DNA of 64,000 nt from Phyllobacterium lublinensis (lineage in GTDB: Bacteria > Pseudomonadota > Alphaproteobacteria > Rhizobiales > Rhizobiaceae), in NCBI RefSeq assembly GCF_020164435.1, contig NZ_JAIUDQ010000012.1:1-64000 (forward strand), written 5' to 3'. Positions 1 through 8,614 of this stretch are shown here, piece by piece; position 1 is the stretch's first letter, and every line of letters starts with the position of its first letter. The notes under the pieces were generated by a model. That model did no database searches. It was not told the DNA's origin and saw only the letters and a list, made by a program, of their open reading frames with translations. The position numbers were made by a program, and so were the translations under genes.

Positions 1-13
1 GCTCTTCCGATCT
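1..13. other. Illumina adapter remnant at contig end
   Basis: The first 13 bases, GCTCTTCCGATCT, are identical to the shared 3' end of the standard Illumina sequencing adapters. That this adapter ends in these bases is established knowledge; that it is untrimmed library sequence here is inference from an exact match located exactly at position 1. It means the biological sequence starts at about position 14 and that position 1 is the end of a contig. Confidence 0.8.
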
Positions 14-40
14 CACGGCCGGGCACGCTGTCTTTTCGGA

Positions 41-646
41 TCAATGGACGCTGAAATAGCTGTCCGGATTGGCCTGGACATCTTCCGAACTGGTGTTCAC
101 CAGCGTAACTGAATCGCCATGGCCGAGGTCGACGACGACATTTTCGCCGACCTGCGTGACGCGGGAAGCCAGATCATCCGGCGACTGAATGTCCTGGCCA
201 TTGATGCCACTGGAGATCTGGAGGATGTCCTCACCGGGCGTAAAATCGAGCACGACATCATTGCCGCCCCCTCCTGCGAAGATGAACACGTCGTCACCTG
301 CGCCGCCAGATAGCTCGTCTGCTCCTGCGCCGCCGATCAGGACGTCGTTACCGTCGCCCCCTGACAGAACGTCCTTCCCGGCCCCGCCAAGAAGCACATC
401 CTCACCGCCATCGCCGCTCAGGACATCGGCGCCGTGATTGCCAAGGAGAGTATCGGCACCGTTGCCACCGGTGAGGGCATCATTGCCCTTGTCGCCGAAC
501 AACAGGTCATTGCCGTCATCACCGAATATCGAGTCGTCGCCCTGACCGCCAAAAACGATATCATCCCCGCCATTGGCATGGATGAAATCGTCAAAACGCG
601 AGCCGAACAAAACGTCGTCGTAAGCGCCGCCTTCTAGAGTAGCCAT
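41..646 (-). CDS. Small RTX (hemolysin-type calcium-binding) repeat protein
   Basis: This 201-residue protein is mostly glycine/aspartate nonapeptide repeats of the GGxGxDxLx type, about eleven copies from roughly residue 14 to 125, followed by a VLDFTPGEDILQI-type segment and a short acidic tail ending SYFSVH. Such repeats bind calcium and form a parallel beta-roll, and RTX proteins usually leave the cell by a type I secretion system using an uncleaved C-terminal signal. I chose the ATG at 646 because AGAAGGAG lies just upstream of it on the minus strand; a longer reading to 727 has an atypical N-terminus. There is no enzymatic domain and no type I secretion gene nearby, so its job is unknown. 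The 290 nt upstream (647-936) are AT-rich and hold no other gene I can support. Confidence 0.8.
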   Translation of the reverse strand: MATLEGGAYDDVLFGSRFDDFIHANGGDDIVFGGQGDDSIFGDDGNDLLFGDKGNDALTGGNGADTLLGNHGADVLSGDGGEDVLLGGAGKDVLSGGDGNDVLIGGAGADELSGGAGDDVFIFAGGGGNDVVLDFTPGEDILQISSGINGQDIQSPDDLASRVTQVGENVVVDLGHGDSVTLVNTSSEDVQANPDSYFSVH

Positions 647-936
647 CTGCTTCTCCTTCTGTCTGCTTTCGAGTTTGTATCTGCCGGAATGATCCGGCGA
701 TCGATGCCTTGCAGCTGCGCAACGCACATAGGCAAGGCGTCCGTATGTAAGTATATAAATGTGGCATCCAGCAATAACGTTTTATTAAATCGTGTATTGT
801 GTTGGCTAAATTTAAGGAAGTGACAGTATTATTATATGTAACTGGACATGCATTAGCGCAAATCTGTTTTGGATTTCAAAATATAATTCACATTGATGAC
901 GTATTCTACGCCAAGTCGCCGAAAGATGCTCCCGGA

Positions 937-1833
937 TCAAGGGGGTGTATTCTGCGATCCCGATGCAAGGTGGTGGAAGAGGCTTTGCGCGGGAGGAGTG
1001 AGGTCTGCTTCCGAGCGAACGCAGACCGATAGCCGGCGTGTGGCCCAAGCGTCAGCGAGCCGGACTGATGCAATCTTCGCGACCCGGCCGCAGCGCCGCG
1101 CAGCCGCTTCAGGCATGATGGCAATGCCGACGCCGTCAGCGGCCATCTGGCAGATGCCCTCGAAGGCGCTCATCCGCACGCGTGACTTGAGCCGCGCACC
1201 CAGTCTCGCGACTTGAGCATCGATGTGATCCTGCAATGCGCCTGTCGAGCTGATGAAGGGCTGATCCAGAATCTCCGCAAACAGGAGATTCTTCCTTGCG
1301 GTCAATTCGTGATCACGCGCGGCGACGAGGACCAATCGGTCGATGGCAAACGGGCGCAGTTGAAGGCCGGTTGTGTCGACGGCGTCCGACAGAATTCCGA
1401 TTTCCACCAGTCCGGCGGAGATCGCCCGTGCAATCTCGCCGCTCTGCCGCTCCTTCAATTCCACATCGATCTGCGGGTGGGCTGCCATCCAGGGGGAAAG
1501 CCGTCCGGGAAGCAGTTCCGTCAGGCTCGCCGTGTTCGTTGCAAGCCGGATGATCGCCCTCAACCCGCTCGCGTGCAGGCCGAGCTCGCCGCGCATCTGT
1601 GCGATCTGGCGATGGATAATGCGGGCATGATGCGCCAATGCCTCGCCGGCCGCTGTGGGCACGACGCCGCGGCGGCCACGGTCAAGCAGACTTACCTTTC
1701 CGGCAGCTTCCATGTCACGCAGGCGCTCGCTGGCAGCCGGTAGCGAGAGCCCGACAGCGGCGGCTCCTTTCGTGATGCTGCCCGCATCCACGACGGCGAG
1801 AAACAGGCGAAGATCGGTCAGGTCAAAGCGCAT
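937..1833 (-). CDS. LysR family transcriptional regulator
   Basis: The 298-residue protein starts MRFDLTDLRLFLAVVDAGS and has the winged helix-turn-helix typical of LysR proteins in residues 1-60 (SITKGAAAVGLSLPAASERL), followed by a two-lobed effector-binding domain to the end. The start at 1833 gives the usual LysR N-terminus; an ATG four codons upstream is possible. It is divergent from the TauE/SafE-type exporter at 1933, with a perfect palindrome between them, the usual arrangement for a LysR protein that controls its neighbour and itself. The effector cannot be read from the sequence. Confidence 0.88.
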   Translation of the reverse strand: MRFDLTDLRLFLAVVDAGSITKGAAAVGLSLPAASERLRDMEAAGKVSLLDRGRRGVVPTAAGEALAHHARIIHRQIAQMRGELGLHASGLRAIIRLATNTASLTELLPGRLSPWMAAHPQIDVELKERQSGEIARAISAGLVEIGILSDAVDTTGLQLRPFAIDRLVLVAARDHELTARKNLLFAEILDQPFISSTGALQDHIDAQVARLGARLKSRVRMSAFEGICQMAADGVGIAIMPEAAARRCGRVAKIASVRLADAWATRRLSVCVRSEADLTPPAQSLFHHLASGSQNTPP

Positions 1834-1880
1834 GGGCCCGAGCATATCCGACTTCCAGCCTTCGGACCAGCCGAAGCCTG

Positions 1881-1899
1881 AATGCGGATCATCCGCATT
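1881..1899. promoter_or_regulatory. Perfect 9+1+9 palindrome, probable LysR operator
   Basis: AATGCGGAT-C-ATCCGCATT is a perfect inverted repeat between the divergent LysR gene (start 1833) and the exporter gene (start about 1933). LysR proteins bind dyads, commonly with a T-N11-A core, in such intergenic regions. An exporter start at 1882 would lie inside this site, which favours a later start. Binding is inferred from position and symmetry only. Confidence 0.6.
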
Positions 1900-1932
1900 G
1901 TGCAGGTCATGGATTGCGTTACACCGAACAGC

Positions 1933-2682
1933 ATGATTGACGATCCGATACTCCTCATCCTTGCGGGAACGGCGACATTCCTTGCCGCCGGCGCTGTCAA
2001 GGGCGTAACCGGCATGGGTCTGCCGACCGTAGCCATGGGATTGCTCGGTGCTCTGATCTCGCCGCTGGCCGCGGCGGGCCTGCTGATCGTTCCTTCGCTG
2101 GTGACCAATGTCTGGCAGCTTTTCTCAGGCAGGCAACCCGGCGCGCTCATGCGCCGGCTCTGGCCGATGATGCTGGCCGTCATCGCGGGTACGATAGCCG
2201 CCTCGCCGCTCCTCGCCAGCGGCGACACTGCGCTGACAACATGCGCGCTCGGCGCTGTCCTTATTGCCTACGGAGCCCTTACGCTCGTCGCCCGCCAGAT
2301 CAACGTGCCGGCGACGCTTGAGCCGTTTCTGTCGCCGGCCATCGGCGCCGCCACTGGTCTTGTCACCGGAGCAACCGGCGTCTTCGTCATACCGGCCGTG
2401 CCGTACCTGCAGGCGCTTGGCCTGGGAAAGGACGATCTCGTTCAGGCACTCGGCCTGTCGTTCACCGTCTCAACCGTCGCGCTTGCAGCCGGTCTGGCAT
2501 GGCGGGGCGCGTTTGAGGTGGACAATTTGCTCATGTCAGCCTTTGCCGTTATCCCCGCGCTCGCGGGCATGCGGGCCGGGCAGGCCATCCGCAACCGCGT
2601 CAGTGCGGAAACGTTCCGGCGCTGCTTCCTGATCTGTCTTGTGCTGCTAGGCACAGAGATGCTCGCGCGACCATTCCTTTAA
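1933..2682 (+). CDS. TauE/SafE family sulfite/organosulfonate exporter-like permease
   Basis: About 249 residues, strongly hydrophobic, with around eight predicted membrane segments and the family's N-terminal KGVTGMGLPT and internal TGLVTGATGVFVIPAVPYLQ signatures (two related halves). TauE/SafE proteins sit in the inner membrane and export small anions such as sulfite, sulfoacetate or other organic acids; the substrate here is not known. I use the ATG at 1933 because the earliest in-frame ATG (1882) lies inside the palindrome at 1881-1899; 1909 is also possible. It probably answers to the divergent LysR regulator. Confidence 0.82.
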   Translation: MIDDPILLILAGTATFLAAGAVKGVTGMGLPTVAMGLLGALISPLAAAGLLIVPSLVTNVWQLFSGRQPGALMRRLWPMMLAVIAGTIAASPLLASGDTALTTCALGAVLIAYGALTLVARQINVPATLEPFLSPAIGAATGLVTGATGVFVIPAVPYLQALGLGKDDLVQALGLSFTVSTVALAAGLAWRGAFEVDNLLMSAFAVIPALAGMRAGQAIRNRVSAETFRRCFLICLVLLGTEMLARPFL

Positions 2683-2994
2683 GGTACGGCAACCCCAAAG
2701 CGGGCGTCCCCGCTCGGAGAATATCATCATACAACTGCAGAACGGGGGATTACCGTTGCCGCGCCGAACCCGTAGAAAGCGGCGCCTGGCTTGTCGGAAA
2801 AATTCCAAGACGTGATATGATCCCCGTCGGTTATGAGCAAATCCCGCGACAGGCCAAAATGTGATGGTGAATTCACAAAACAGTTGTCAGTCATCATACA
2901 ACATGGTAATGAAACCCCAGGTGAGCTGATCCGCCAGGCGATCTGACAGGATGGCCGGTGCAGCGAGTCAGGCAGAGCATTGGGAGACGAGATC
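2683..2994. promoter_or_regulatory. Intergenic region with two copies of TCATCATACAAC
   Basis: This 312-nt gap has no gene I can support. It carries the 12-mer TCATCATACAAC twice in direct orientation, at 2724-2735 and 2891-2902, ahead of the enolase-superfamily/kdgD transcription unit. A related version, ACATCTTACAAC (10 of 12 identical), lies at 12301-12312 between the transporter operon and kduI. I infer binding sites for the local GntR regulator (6209-6922). Confidence 0.45.
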
Positions 2995-4143
2995 TTGAAA
3001 ATCATCGATATCAGCGTGCGTCGTTTCAAGCACACGACGTACAGACACGCGGACAGCGCCGGCCATGCCCATCCCGGTCCTGCGCACAAGGTCGAACTTG
3101 CCCTGTTCACGATCACGGCCGATGACGGCAGTGAGGGCCATTGCTTTTCGCCCGTCGAGATCGTCCGACCGCATGTCGTCGACAAATTCGTCAGGAAAGT
3201 TCTGATCGGACAGGATCCGTTCGACCGGGAACGCCTGTGGCAAGACCTGGCCCATTGGCAGCGCGGCAGTGCGGCGCAATTGACCGACCGGACCCTTGCG
3301 ATCGTCGACTGTGCATTGTGGGATCTGGCCGGCCGGAAGCTCGGCATTCCGGTTCACAAACTCATCGGCAGCTATCGCGACAAGGTTCCGGCCTACGGTT
3401 CCATCATGTGCGGCGATGAACTCGAAGGCGGGTTGGCGACACCGGAGGATTACGGCCGCTTCGCCGAGAAGCTGGTAAAGCGCGGTTACAAGGGCATCAA
3501 GTTGCACACATGGATGCCGCCGGTGTCATGGGCACCCGATGTGAAGATGGACATCAAGGCCTGCGCGGCAGTGCGCGAGGCGGTGGGACCGGATATCCAT
3601 CTGATGCTGGATGCCTTCCACTGGTATTCCCGGACCGAAGCGCTCGAACTCGGCCGCGGACTCGAAAAGCTCGGCTTTGCCTGGATTGAGGAGGCGATGG
3701 ACGAACAGAGCTCTGCTTCCTATACCTGGCTGGCCGAAAATCTCGACATTCCTGTCCTTGGTCCGGAAAGCGCCGGTGGCAAGCACTACAACCGTGCAGA
3801 ATGGATCACCTCCAAGGCCTGCGACATCCTGCGAACCGGCGTTCACGATGTCGGCGGTATCTCGCCTGCACTGAAAACGATGCACCTTGCCGAGTCGTTC
3901 GGGATGAATTGCGAGGTCCACGGCAATGGCGCGCCCAACCTGATCGTCACGGCGGTGTCGAAGAATGTGCGCTGGTACGAGCGCGGCCTTCTGCACCCCT
4001 TCCTCGAATATGATGACGGCTTTGAATATCTCAATGCGCTCGTCGACCCGATGGATGAGGACGGCTTTGTGCATCTGTCGGACAAGCCAGGGCTTGGCGA
4101 AGATATCAACTTCGATTTCATCAATGACAACCTCGTCGATTGA
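2995..4143 (+). CDS. Mandelate racemase/muconate lactonizing enzyme family sugar-acid enzyme
   Basis: The 382-residue protein belongs to the enolase superfamily, mandelate-racemase branch: an N-terminal capping domain (about 1-125) and a TIM-barrel. With the start used here, KGIKLH lies at 166-171 on the catalytic-lysine strand, metal ligands are likely Asp206, Glu232 and Glu258, and the Asp285/His309 pair matches the second acid-base dyad. Members mostly dehydrate or cycloisomerise aldonic and aldaric acids. Being 48 nt upstream of kdgD suggests it supplies 5-keto-4-deoxyglucarate, for example from galactarate or glucarate; the exact substrate is inference. I start at TTG 2995 (MKIIDIS, typical of the family) because GGGAG precedes it by 8 nt; an in-frame TTG at 2980 gives five more residues. 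Confidence 0.85.
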   Translation: MKIIDISVRRFKHTTYRHADSAGHAHPGPAHKVELALFTITADDGSEGHCFSPVEIVRPHVVDKFVRKVLIGQDPFDRERLWQDLAHWQRGSAAQLTDRTLAIVDCALWDLAGRKLGIPVHKLIGSYRDKVPAYGSIMCGDELEGGLATPEDYGRFAEKLVKRGYKGIKLHTWMPPVSWAPDVKMDIKACAAVREAVGPDIHLMLDAFHWYSRTEALELGRGLEKLGFAWIEEAMDEQSSASYTWLAENLDIPVLGPESAGGKHYNRAEWITSKACDILRTGVHDVGGISPALKTMHLAESFGMNCEVHGNGAPNLIVTAVSKNVRWYERGLLHPFLEYDDGFEYLNALVDPMDEDGFVHLSDKPGLGEDINFDFINDNLVD

Positions 4144-4191
4144 CAACGTCTGGATGGCGTTGCGAACGCTCATCCGAGAAAAGGGAACACC

Positions 4192-5133
4192 ATGAACTAT
4201 AATTCAAAGAGCCGGCTGGCATATGATCCGATGGCGCTCAAATCCGTTCTGTCGTCCGGCTTGATGTCCTTTCCCCTGACCGACTTCGATGACCAGGGCG
4301 AATTCGACGCCGTGGGCTACCGGTCACGACTGGAATGGCTGATGCCCTATGGTGCGACGGTGCTGTTTGCGGCCGGAGGAACGGGCGAAGGGTTCTCCTT
4401 GACCCTGCCCGAGCACGCACAGGTCATCCGTGAGGCGGTCAACACCTGCGGCTCGCATACACCGATCATTGCCGGCGCGGGATACAGCACGAGGCTGGCG
4501 ATCGAGATGGCGCGCAATGCGCAGGCGGCGGGAGCTGCCGGGATCCTGCTTCTCCCCCATTACCTGACCGAGACCAATCAGAAGGGCCTTGCTGCCCATA
4601 TCGAAGCCGTTTGCAAGTCGGTCGATATCGGCGTCATCGTCTACAATCGCAATGTCTGCCGCTTGAGCGCCGATACGCTGGAACAGCTTGCGGACCGCAA
4701 TCCCAATCTGATTGGCTTCAAGGATGGTGTTGGAGAAATCGAGGCCGTCACGGAAATCCGCAGCAGACTGGGCGATCGCCTCAGCTACCTCGGCGGCCTT
4801 CCCACCGCTGAAGTCTATGCGGAAGCCTATAACGCAGCGGGCTTCCCGGTCTATTCCTCGGCCGTTTTCAATTTCATTCCGAAGACCGCGATGGAGTTCT
4901 ACGCCGCAGTCCGCAGCGGCGACCGCACCGTAACCGAGCGGCTCCTGAAGGAGTTCTTCCTTCCCTACATCGCGATCCGCAATCGCGCCGGCGGCTATGC
5001 CGTAAGCATTGTCAAAGCCGGGGCACGTGTTGTCGGAAAGTCTGCTGGGCCGGTCCGGGCACCACTGACGGACTGCACGGACCAGGACCACAAGGACTTG
5101 CAGGTCCTGATCGAAAGGCTCGGCGCGCAATAG
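4192..5133 (+). CDS. kdgD: 5-dehydro-4-deoxyglucarate dehydratase
   Basis: 313 residues of the dihydrodipicolinate synthase/N-acetylneuraminate lyase superfamily. The GGTGE signature is at 62-66, the catalytic tyrosine in IVYNR at 151, and the Schiff-base lysine in [10 protein letters not shown] at 177. KdgD dehydrates and decarboxylates 5-keto-4-deoxyglucarate to 2,5-dioxopentanoate (alpha-ketoglutarate semialdehyde) in the oxidative glucarate/galactarate pathway. N-terminal text such as [20 protein letters not shown] is characteristic of KdgD rather than DapA. The start at 4192 has GAGAAAAGGGAACACC before it. It follows the enolase-superfamily gene by 48 nt and is probably cotranscribed. 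The semialdehyde dehydrogenase that would follow is not in the window. Confidence 0.92.
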   Translation: MNYNSKSRLAYDPMALKSVLSSGLMSFPLTDFDDQGEFDAVGYRSRLEWLMPYGATVLFAAGGTGEGFSLTLPEHAQVIREAVNTCGSHTPIIAGAGYSTRLAIEMARNAQAAGAAGILLLPHYLTETNQKGLAAHIEAVCKSVDIGVIVYNRNVCRLSADTLEQLADRNPNLIGFKDGVGEIEAVTEIRSRLGDRLSYLGGLPTAEVYAEAYNAAGFPVYSSAVFNFIPKTAMEFYAAVRSGDRTVTERLLKEFFLPYIAIRNRAGGYAVSIVKAGARVVGKSAGPVRAPLTDCTDQDHKDLQVLIERLGAQ

Positions 5134-5153
5134 CACAATAGGGTGCAGGCAAT

Positions 5154-6212
5154 TCAGTGTTGGTCAGACAGCTGATCTAGCCATTGGATTGCCGCTTCCT
5201 GCTGCGCGACCGGAAACTCATGACCGGAAGGCCAGATCCGGGTTTCGAGCTCGCGGCAAGCATTGGCAGCGCTCCAACTCTCGGTCAGCTCGCTGAAAGC
5301 CCCCGCTACTGCCTCGCGGGGGAAGTGGGGGTCACGATCACCCGCGAAGAAGAGCCCGGGCCTCGGGGCGATGAGGGCGGCAATATCCGGATAGTCCAGC
5401 TTCCCGGCAAGCGGCGGGTGCAGCATGTAATAGGCGGATTGGCCGCGAAGCAGATTCGCCCCGGGTTCCATCAACCCGGTCAACCGGCCCATCCAGCACA
5501 CCGCGACCGAAGCAGAAATCGATTCGGTCAGTGCGGCAACCTGCCAGGCGCGGTATCCACCGAACGAGAATCCCATGCTCGCCACGTATCGATCATCGAC
5601 TTCCGGCAATGCGCGCAAGAAGAGGGCTGCCTCCAGATCCTCCGCCGCCACGACGGCCGCAAGCGAGGTGCCGAATTGCATCAGGTTGGCGGCGAGTGCC
5701 TGTTGCGCCTGATATCCATTGCCTTCGCGGCTGCCCCAGCCGAGAGCATCGGCGCACAGCACAATATAGCCGCGCTTGACCAGGACCTCGCCAAGGTAAC
5801 GATTGCCGTAGCAGCGGTGGATCCATTCATTTGCCGAAAGTGCCTTGGTGTCATCCCATGGCCGAACGAGCTTTTCCTTGCCAATGTCGAAACGCGAACC
5901 ATGGTCGTGGAGCAGCAGGATGGCGGGGCGCCTCGCCTTGCCCGCCGGCACCAGCAGGAAAGCTTCCGTCGTCTCGCCGCTACTGAAGGTTAGTTGCAGC
6001 AGCCGTGTCTCGTGGGTTTGGTGATCTCGCTGGTCGATGATCCGCGCCTGTGCTGCGCGGCTTACCCGAATGCCGAGTGCTTCCGTAATAAAACCCCGCG
6101 TCGCCTCCTGCCAGTCACCGAACAGCAGACCTGAAGACTTGAACGCCCTGGTAAACTGGACTGTCTGGCGCAGGCGCCGCGACAGACCGGACATATTGTC
6201 CGGGTCTATCAT
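5154..6212 (-). CDS. Alpha/beta hydrolase (dienelactone hydrolase/acyl esterase type)
   Basis: 352 residues with an alpha/beta-hydrolase fold. The nucleophile elbow is GFSFGG (GxSxG, around residue 223), the likely acid is in GDRDPHF, and the catalytic histidine is in SGHEF near the C-terminus. ILLLHDHGSRFDIGKEK forms the oxyanion region. The overall layout resembles the dienelactone hydrolase and acetyl-xylan-esterase-like families. Its start overlaps the stop of the GntR gene by 4 bp (ATGA), so it is translationally coupled and is the last gene of the transporter operon. In this context it may remove acyl groups from imported pectic oligosaccharides, but that is inference. There is no signal peptide, so it acts in the cytoplasm. 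Confidence 0.82.
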   Translation of the reverse strand: MIDPDNMSGLSRRLRQTVQFTRAFKSSGLLFGDWQEATRGFITEALGIRVSRAAQARIIDQRDHQTHETRLLQLTFSSGETTEAFLLVPAGKARRPAILLLHDHGSRFDIGKEKLVRPWDDTKALSANEWIHRCYGNRYLGEVLVKRGYIVLCADALGWGSREGNGYQAQQALAANLMQFGTSLAAVVAAEDLEAALFLRALPEVDDRYVASMGFSFGGYRAWQVAALTESISASVAVCWMGRLTGLMEPGANLLRGQSAYYMLHPPLAGKLDYPDIAALIAPRPGLFFAGDRDPHFPREAVAGAFSELTESWSAANACRELETRIWPSGHEFPVAQQEAAIQWLDQLSDQH

Positions 6213-6922
6213 TGCCCATCGTCGATCGACTGCTGGAGGCGGTCGCGGCTGCCGCTCAAATGCATCCGCATCGTCGCCCGTGCACCGTCCGTATCGCTCC
6301 GGCGGATGGCCACGAGAATCTGTTTGTGTTCGGAATTCACACGCGCCAGATATTCTGAAAGCGTGGATTCGTCATAGCGGTGCGTCTGCAACCGAGCGCG
6401 CGGAATCAGGACTTCACCGAGGTAGTTGAAGATCTTCAGGAAGTGGTCGTTCTGGCTGGCGCGGGCGATTGCGCGATGGAAATTCAGGTCCGCCTCGATG
6501 CTGTCTGTTCCGGTCCCGATGGCAACGGCCATCGATTCGCATGCGCTTTCGATGGCGCGAATGTCGTCATCGCTGCGGCGTTGGGCGGCGAGCGCGGCAG
6601 CTTCGGATTCAACAGCAATGCGCAGTTCGAGGCCCTTGACGACCTCCTCGATGACCGAAAGATCTTCCTCGGCGATGCGGAATGCCGGCAGTGCGGTGTT
6701 ATGGACCACGAAGGCCCCGATACCCTGCTGCGTCGATACCATGCCATTGGCGCGCAGATTGGCAATGGCTTCCCGGACAACGGTTCTGCTGACGCCGAAT
6801 TCGTCGATCATTTCCTTTTCGGTCGGGAGCTTGGCACCCCGAGGGAATTCACCCGACTTGATGCGGTCAGCAACTTGCCGGACCAATTGTGAGGTCAGTG
6901 TTTCTCGCCTTTTCGTATTCAT
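6209..6922 (-). CDS. FadR/GntR family transcriptional regulator (FCD domain)
   Basis: 237 residues. The N-terminal GntR winged helix covers about 8-75 (KLPTEKEMIDEFGVSRTVVR is the helix-turn-helix), and an all-helical FCD effector domain follows at about 92-225, including the Asp/His metal-ligand pattern (ADLNFHRAIARAS and SEHKQILVAI). FCD regulators of this type usually repress uptake and catabolism of sugar acids and are released by a pathway intermediate. It sits 66 nt after the second ATPase gene and overlaps the hydrolase gene by 4 bp, so it is likely autoregulated with the operon. It is the obvious candidate to read the repeated TCATCATACAAC-type motifs. Confidence 0.9.
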   Translation of the reverse strand: MNTKRRETLTSQLVRQVADRIKSGEFPRGAKLPTEKEMIDEFGVSRTVVREAIANLRANGMVSTQQGIGAFVVHNTALPAFRIAEEDLSVIEEVVKGLELRIAVESEAAALAAQRRSDDDIRAIESACESMAVAIGTGTDSIEADLNFHRAIARASQNDHFLKIFNYLGEVLIPRARLQTHRYDESTLSEYLARVNSEHKQILVAIRRSDTDGARATMRMHLSGSRDRLQQSIDDGQ

Positions 6923-6988
6923 GCGTTCCTCATTGGAGAACCTGCCTGAGAGCCATCGGATGCAGCAACTCCTGCGGGGACTGCATCT

Positions 6989-7747
6989 TCATGCGACGTG
7001 ATCGTACTCGATGCTCGAGTCGATCAGCTGGCGTGCGTAGGGATGCTTGGCGCCGCCCTTGCACAGCTCCGTACGGTTCATGATCTCAACGATGCTTCCG
7101 GATTGCATGACAGCGAGACGCTCGCACATGTAATCGATGACAGCGAGGTCATGCGACACGAACAGGTAGGTCAACTTTCGCGTCTGCCTGATTTCGTTGA
7201 GAAGGTTCAGCACTTCCGCCTGGACCGACACGTCGAGAGCGGATGTCGGCTCATCCAGCAGCAACACGCTTGGCTCCAGGATCAACGCCCTCGCGATCGC
7301 CACGCGCTGACGTTGTCCGCCCGAGAGTTCGTGCGGATAGCGCGAGAGGAAGGAGGGGTTCAGGCCAACATCGACGAGGGCCCTTTCCATTCGCTCTTGC
7401 TGCCGGTCCAGCCGGTGAATGCGCAGCGGCTCCTGCAGCGCGGTCTTGATGGATTGACGCGGGTGCAGCGATCCATAGGGGTCCTGGAACACCATCTGCA
7501 CCAGGCGGCAGTATTCGGCGGCGGGGATCTGGTCGATCGGCCTGCCGGCGATCGAAATCTCACCGGTCCAGAACGTCAGAAGGCGCGCAAAGCAGCGCAG
7601 GATGGTGGATTTGCCCGAACCGGATTCGCCTACGAGCCCAAAGGATTCACCGGAGGCGACTGAAAAACTTACCTCGTTGAGGATCTTCTTCTGGGCCGCA
7701 CCGACGCCGAGCGAGATGGTGAGCCCCTGGATGGTTACATCGCTCAT
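6989..7747 (-). CDS. Oligopeptide/dipeptide-type ABC transporter ATPase (DppF-like)
   Basis: 252 residues. Walker A is GESGSGKST (about 40-48), the Q-loop VFQDPYGSLHPRQ, the signature [15 protein letters not shown], and Walker B VLLLDEPTSALD, with the switch histidine in FVSHDLAVIDYM. It also has the short C-terminal tail with HPYARQLI that marks the Opp/Dpp class. It powers import together with the second ATPase upstream, with which it overlaps by 4 bp. The carbohydrate genes around it suggest a sugar-acid oligomer rather than a peptide as substrate; Dpp-class importers of oligosaccharides are known in rhizobia. Confidence 0.92.
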   Translation of the reverse strand: MSDVTIQGLTISLGVGAAQKKILNEVSFSVASGESFGLVGESGSGKSTILRCFARLLTFWTGEISIAGRPIDQIPAAEYCRLVQMVFQDPYGSLHPRQSIKTALQEPLRIHRLDRQQERMERALVDVGLNPSFLSRYPHELSGGQRQRVAIARALILEPSVLLLDEPTSALDVSVQAEVLNLLNEIRQTRKLTYLFVSHDLAVIDYMCERLAVMQSGSIVEIMNRTELCKGGAKHPYARQLIDSSIEYDHVA

Positions 7748-8604
7748 AGGCTTGTCTCCACTACTGGTTTGGCTAGGCCGGGATCACGGCCGAGGACGGG
7801 AAGCGGTCCTCTGTTGCCCCCGATATGCGGCTGGGCAGCCAACAATCCTCGCGTGTACGGATGAGAAGCATGGGTCAGGTCACGTGCAGGGCAGGATTCC
7901 ACGATCTCGCCCGATCGCATGATCAGCACCCTGTCGCAGAAGTTGCGAACGAGATTGAGGTCGTGGCTGATCATGATCAGGCCCATGCCCTTGCGCGTAA
8001 CAAGCTCGTTGAGAATGTTCAGCACCTGCATGCGGACCGTCACGTCCAGCGCCGATGTCGGTTCGTCGGCAATGATGAGCTGGGGCTCGGGTATCAGCAT
8101 CATCGCGATCATTATGCGCTGGCCCATGCCCCCGGATACTTCGTGCGGGTAAAGGTCATAGACCCGCTCTGGATCGCGTATATGCACAGCTTCCAGCATC
8201 TCCAGCGTTTTCTGGCGTGCCTGCTGGCTGGAAGCGCGTGTATGCACGCGGTAGGCTTCCGATATCTGGCGTCCGACCCGGTGCACGGGGTTGAGCGAGA
8301 ATTTGGGGTCCTGGAGGATCATGGAAATACGGCGGCCCCGGATGGTCAGCATTTCCCTTTCGCCAGCCTTGAGCAGGTCGGTATCCTGAAACTGAAGCCG
8401 GTCTGCACTGATGCGTGCGGTGGGAAGCAGCTTCAGCAGGGCCCGGCCTATCGTCGATTTGCCGGAGCCCGATTCACCCACGATGCCGAGGCGCTCGCGG
8501 CCAAGCGTGAAGGATACACCCCGCACAGCATCGGAATAGATCTTGTCCTTGCGGTAGCTGACGCGGAGGTTGGAAACGTCCAGCAGAGTGTCATGGTCAT
8601 TCAT
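7744..8604 (-). CDS. Oligopeptide/dipeptide-type ABC transporter ATPase (DppD-like)
   Basis: 286 residues from the ATG at 8604, which has AGGAGAGACCC directly upstream; an upstream in-frame start would add 12 unlikely residues. Walker A is GESGSGKST, the Q-loop region ILQDPKFSLNPVHRVG, the signature VSGGMGQRIMIAMML (a variant of LSGGQ), and Walker B LIIADEPTSALD. The HPYTRGLL segment in the C-terminal Opp/Dpp extension is also present. It forms the ATPase heterodimer with the next gene product. It lies 10 nt downstream of the permease gene. Confidence 0.92.
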   Translation of the reverse strand: MNDHDTLLDVSNLRVSYRKDKIYSDAVRGVSFTLGRERLGIVGESGSGKSTIGRALLKLLPTARISADRLQFQDTDLLKAGEREMLTIRGRRISMILQDPKFSLNPVHRVGRQISEAYRVHTRASSQQARQKTLEMLEAVHIRDPERVYDLYPHEVSGGMGQRIMIAMMLIPEPQLIIADEPTSALDVTVRMQVLNILNELVTRKGMGLIMISHDLNLVRNFCDRVLIMRSGEIVESCPARDLTHASHPYTRGLLAAQPHIGGNRGPLPVLGRDPGLAKPVVETSL

Positions 8605-8614
8605 GGGTCTCTCC

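Noticed and set aside
2727-3347. 206-codon minus-strand frame upstream of the enolase-family gene
   Set aside because: Mostly opposite the real gene and low in recognisable features; the remaining part lies in the promoter region.
5184-5993. 269-codon plus-strand frame
   Set aside because: Antisense to the alpha/beta hydrolase with intact catalytic motifs; no ribosome binding site or domain.
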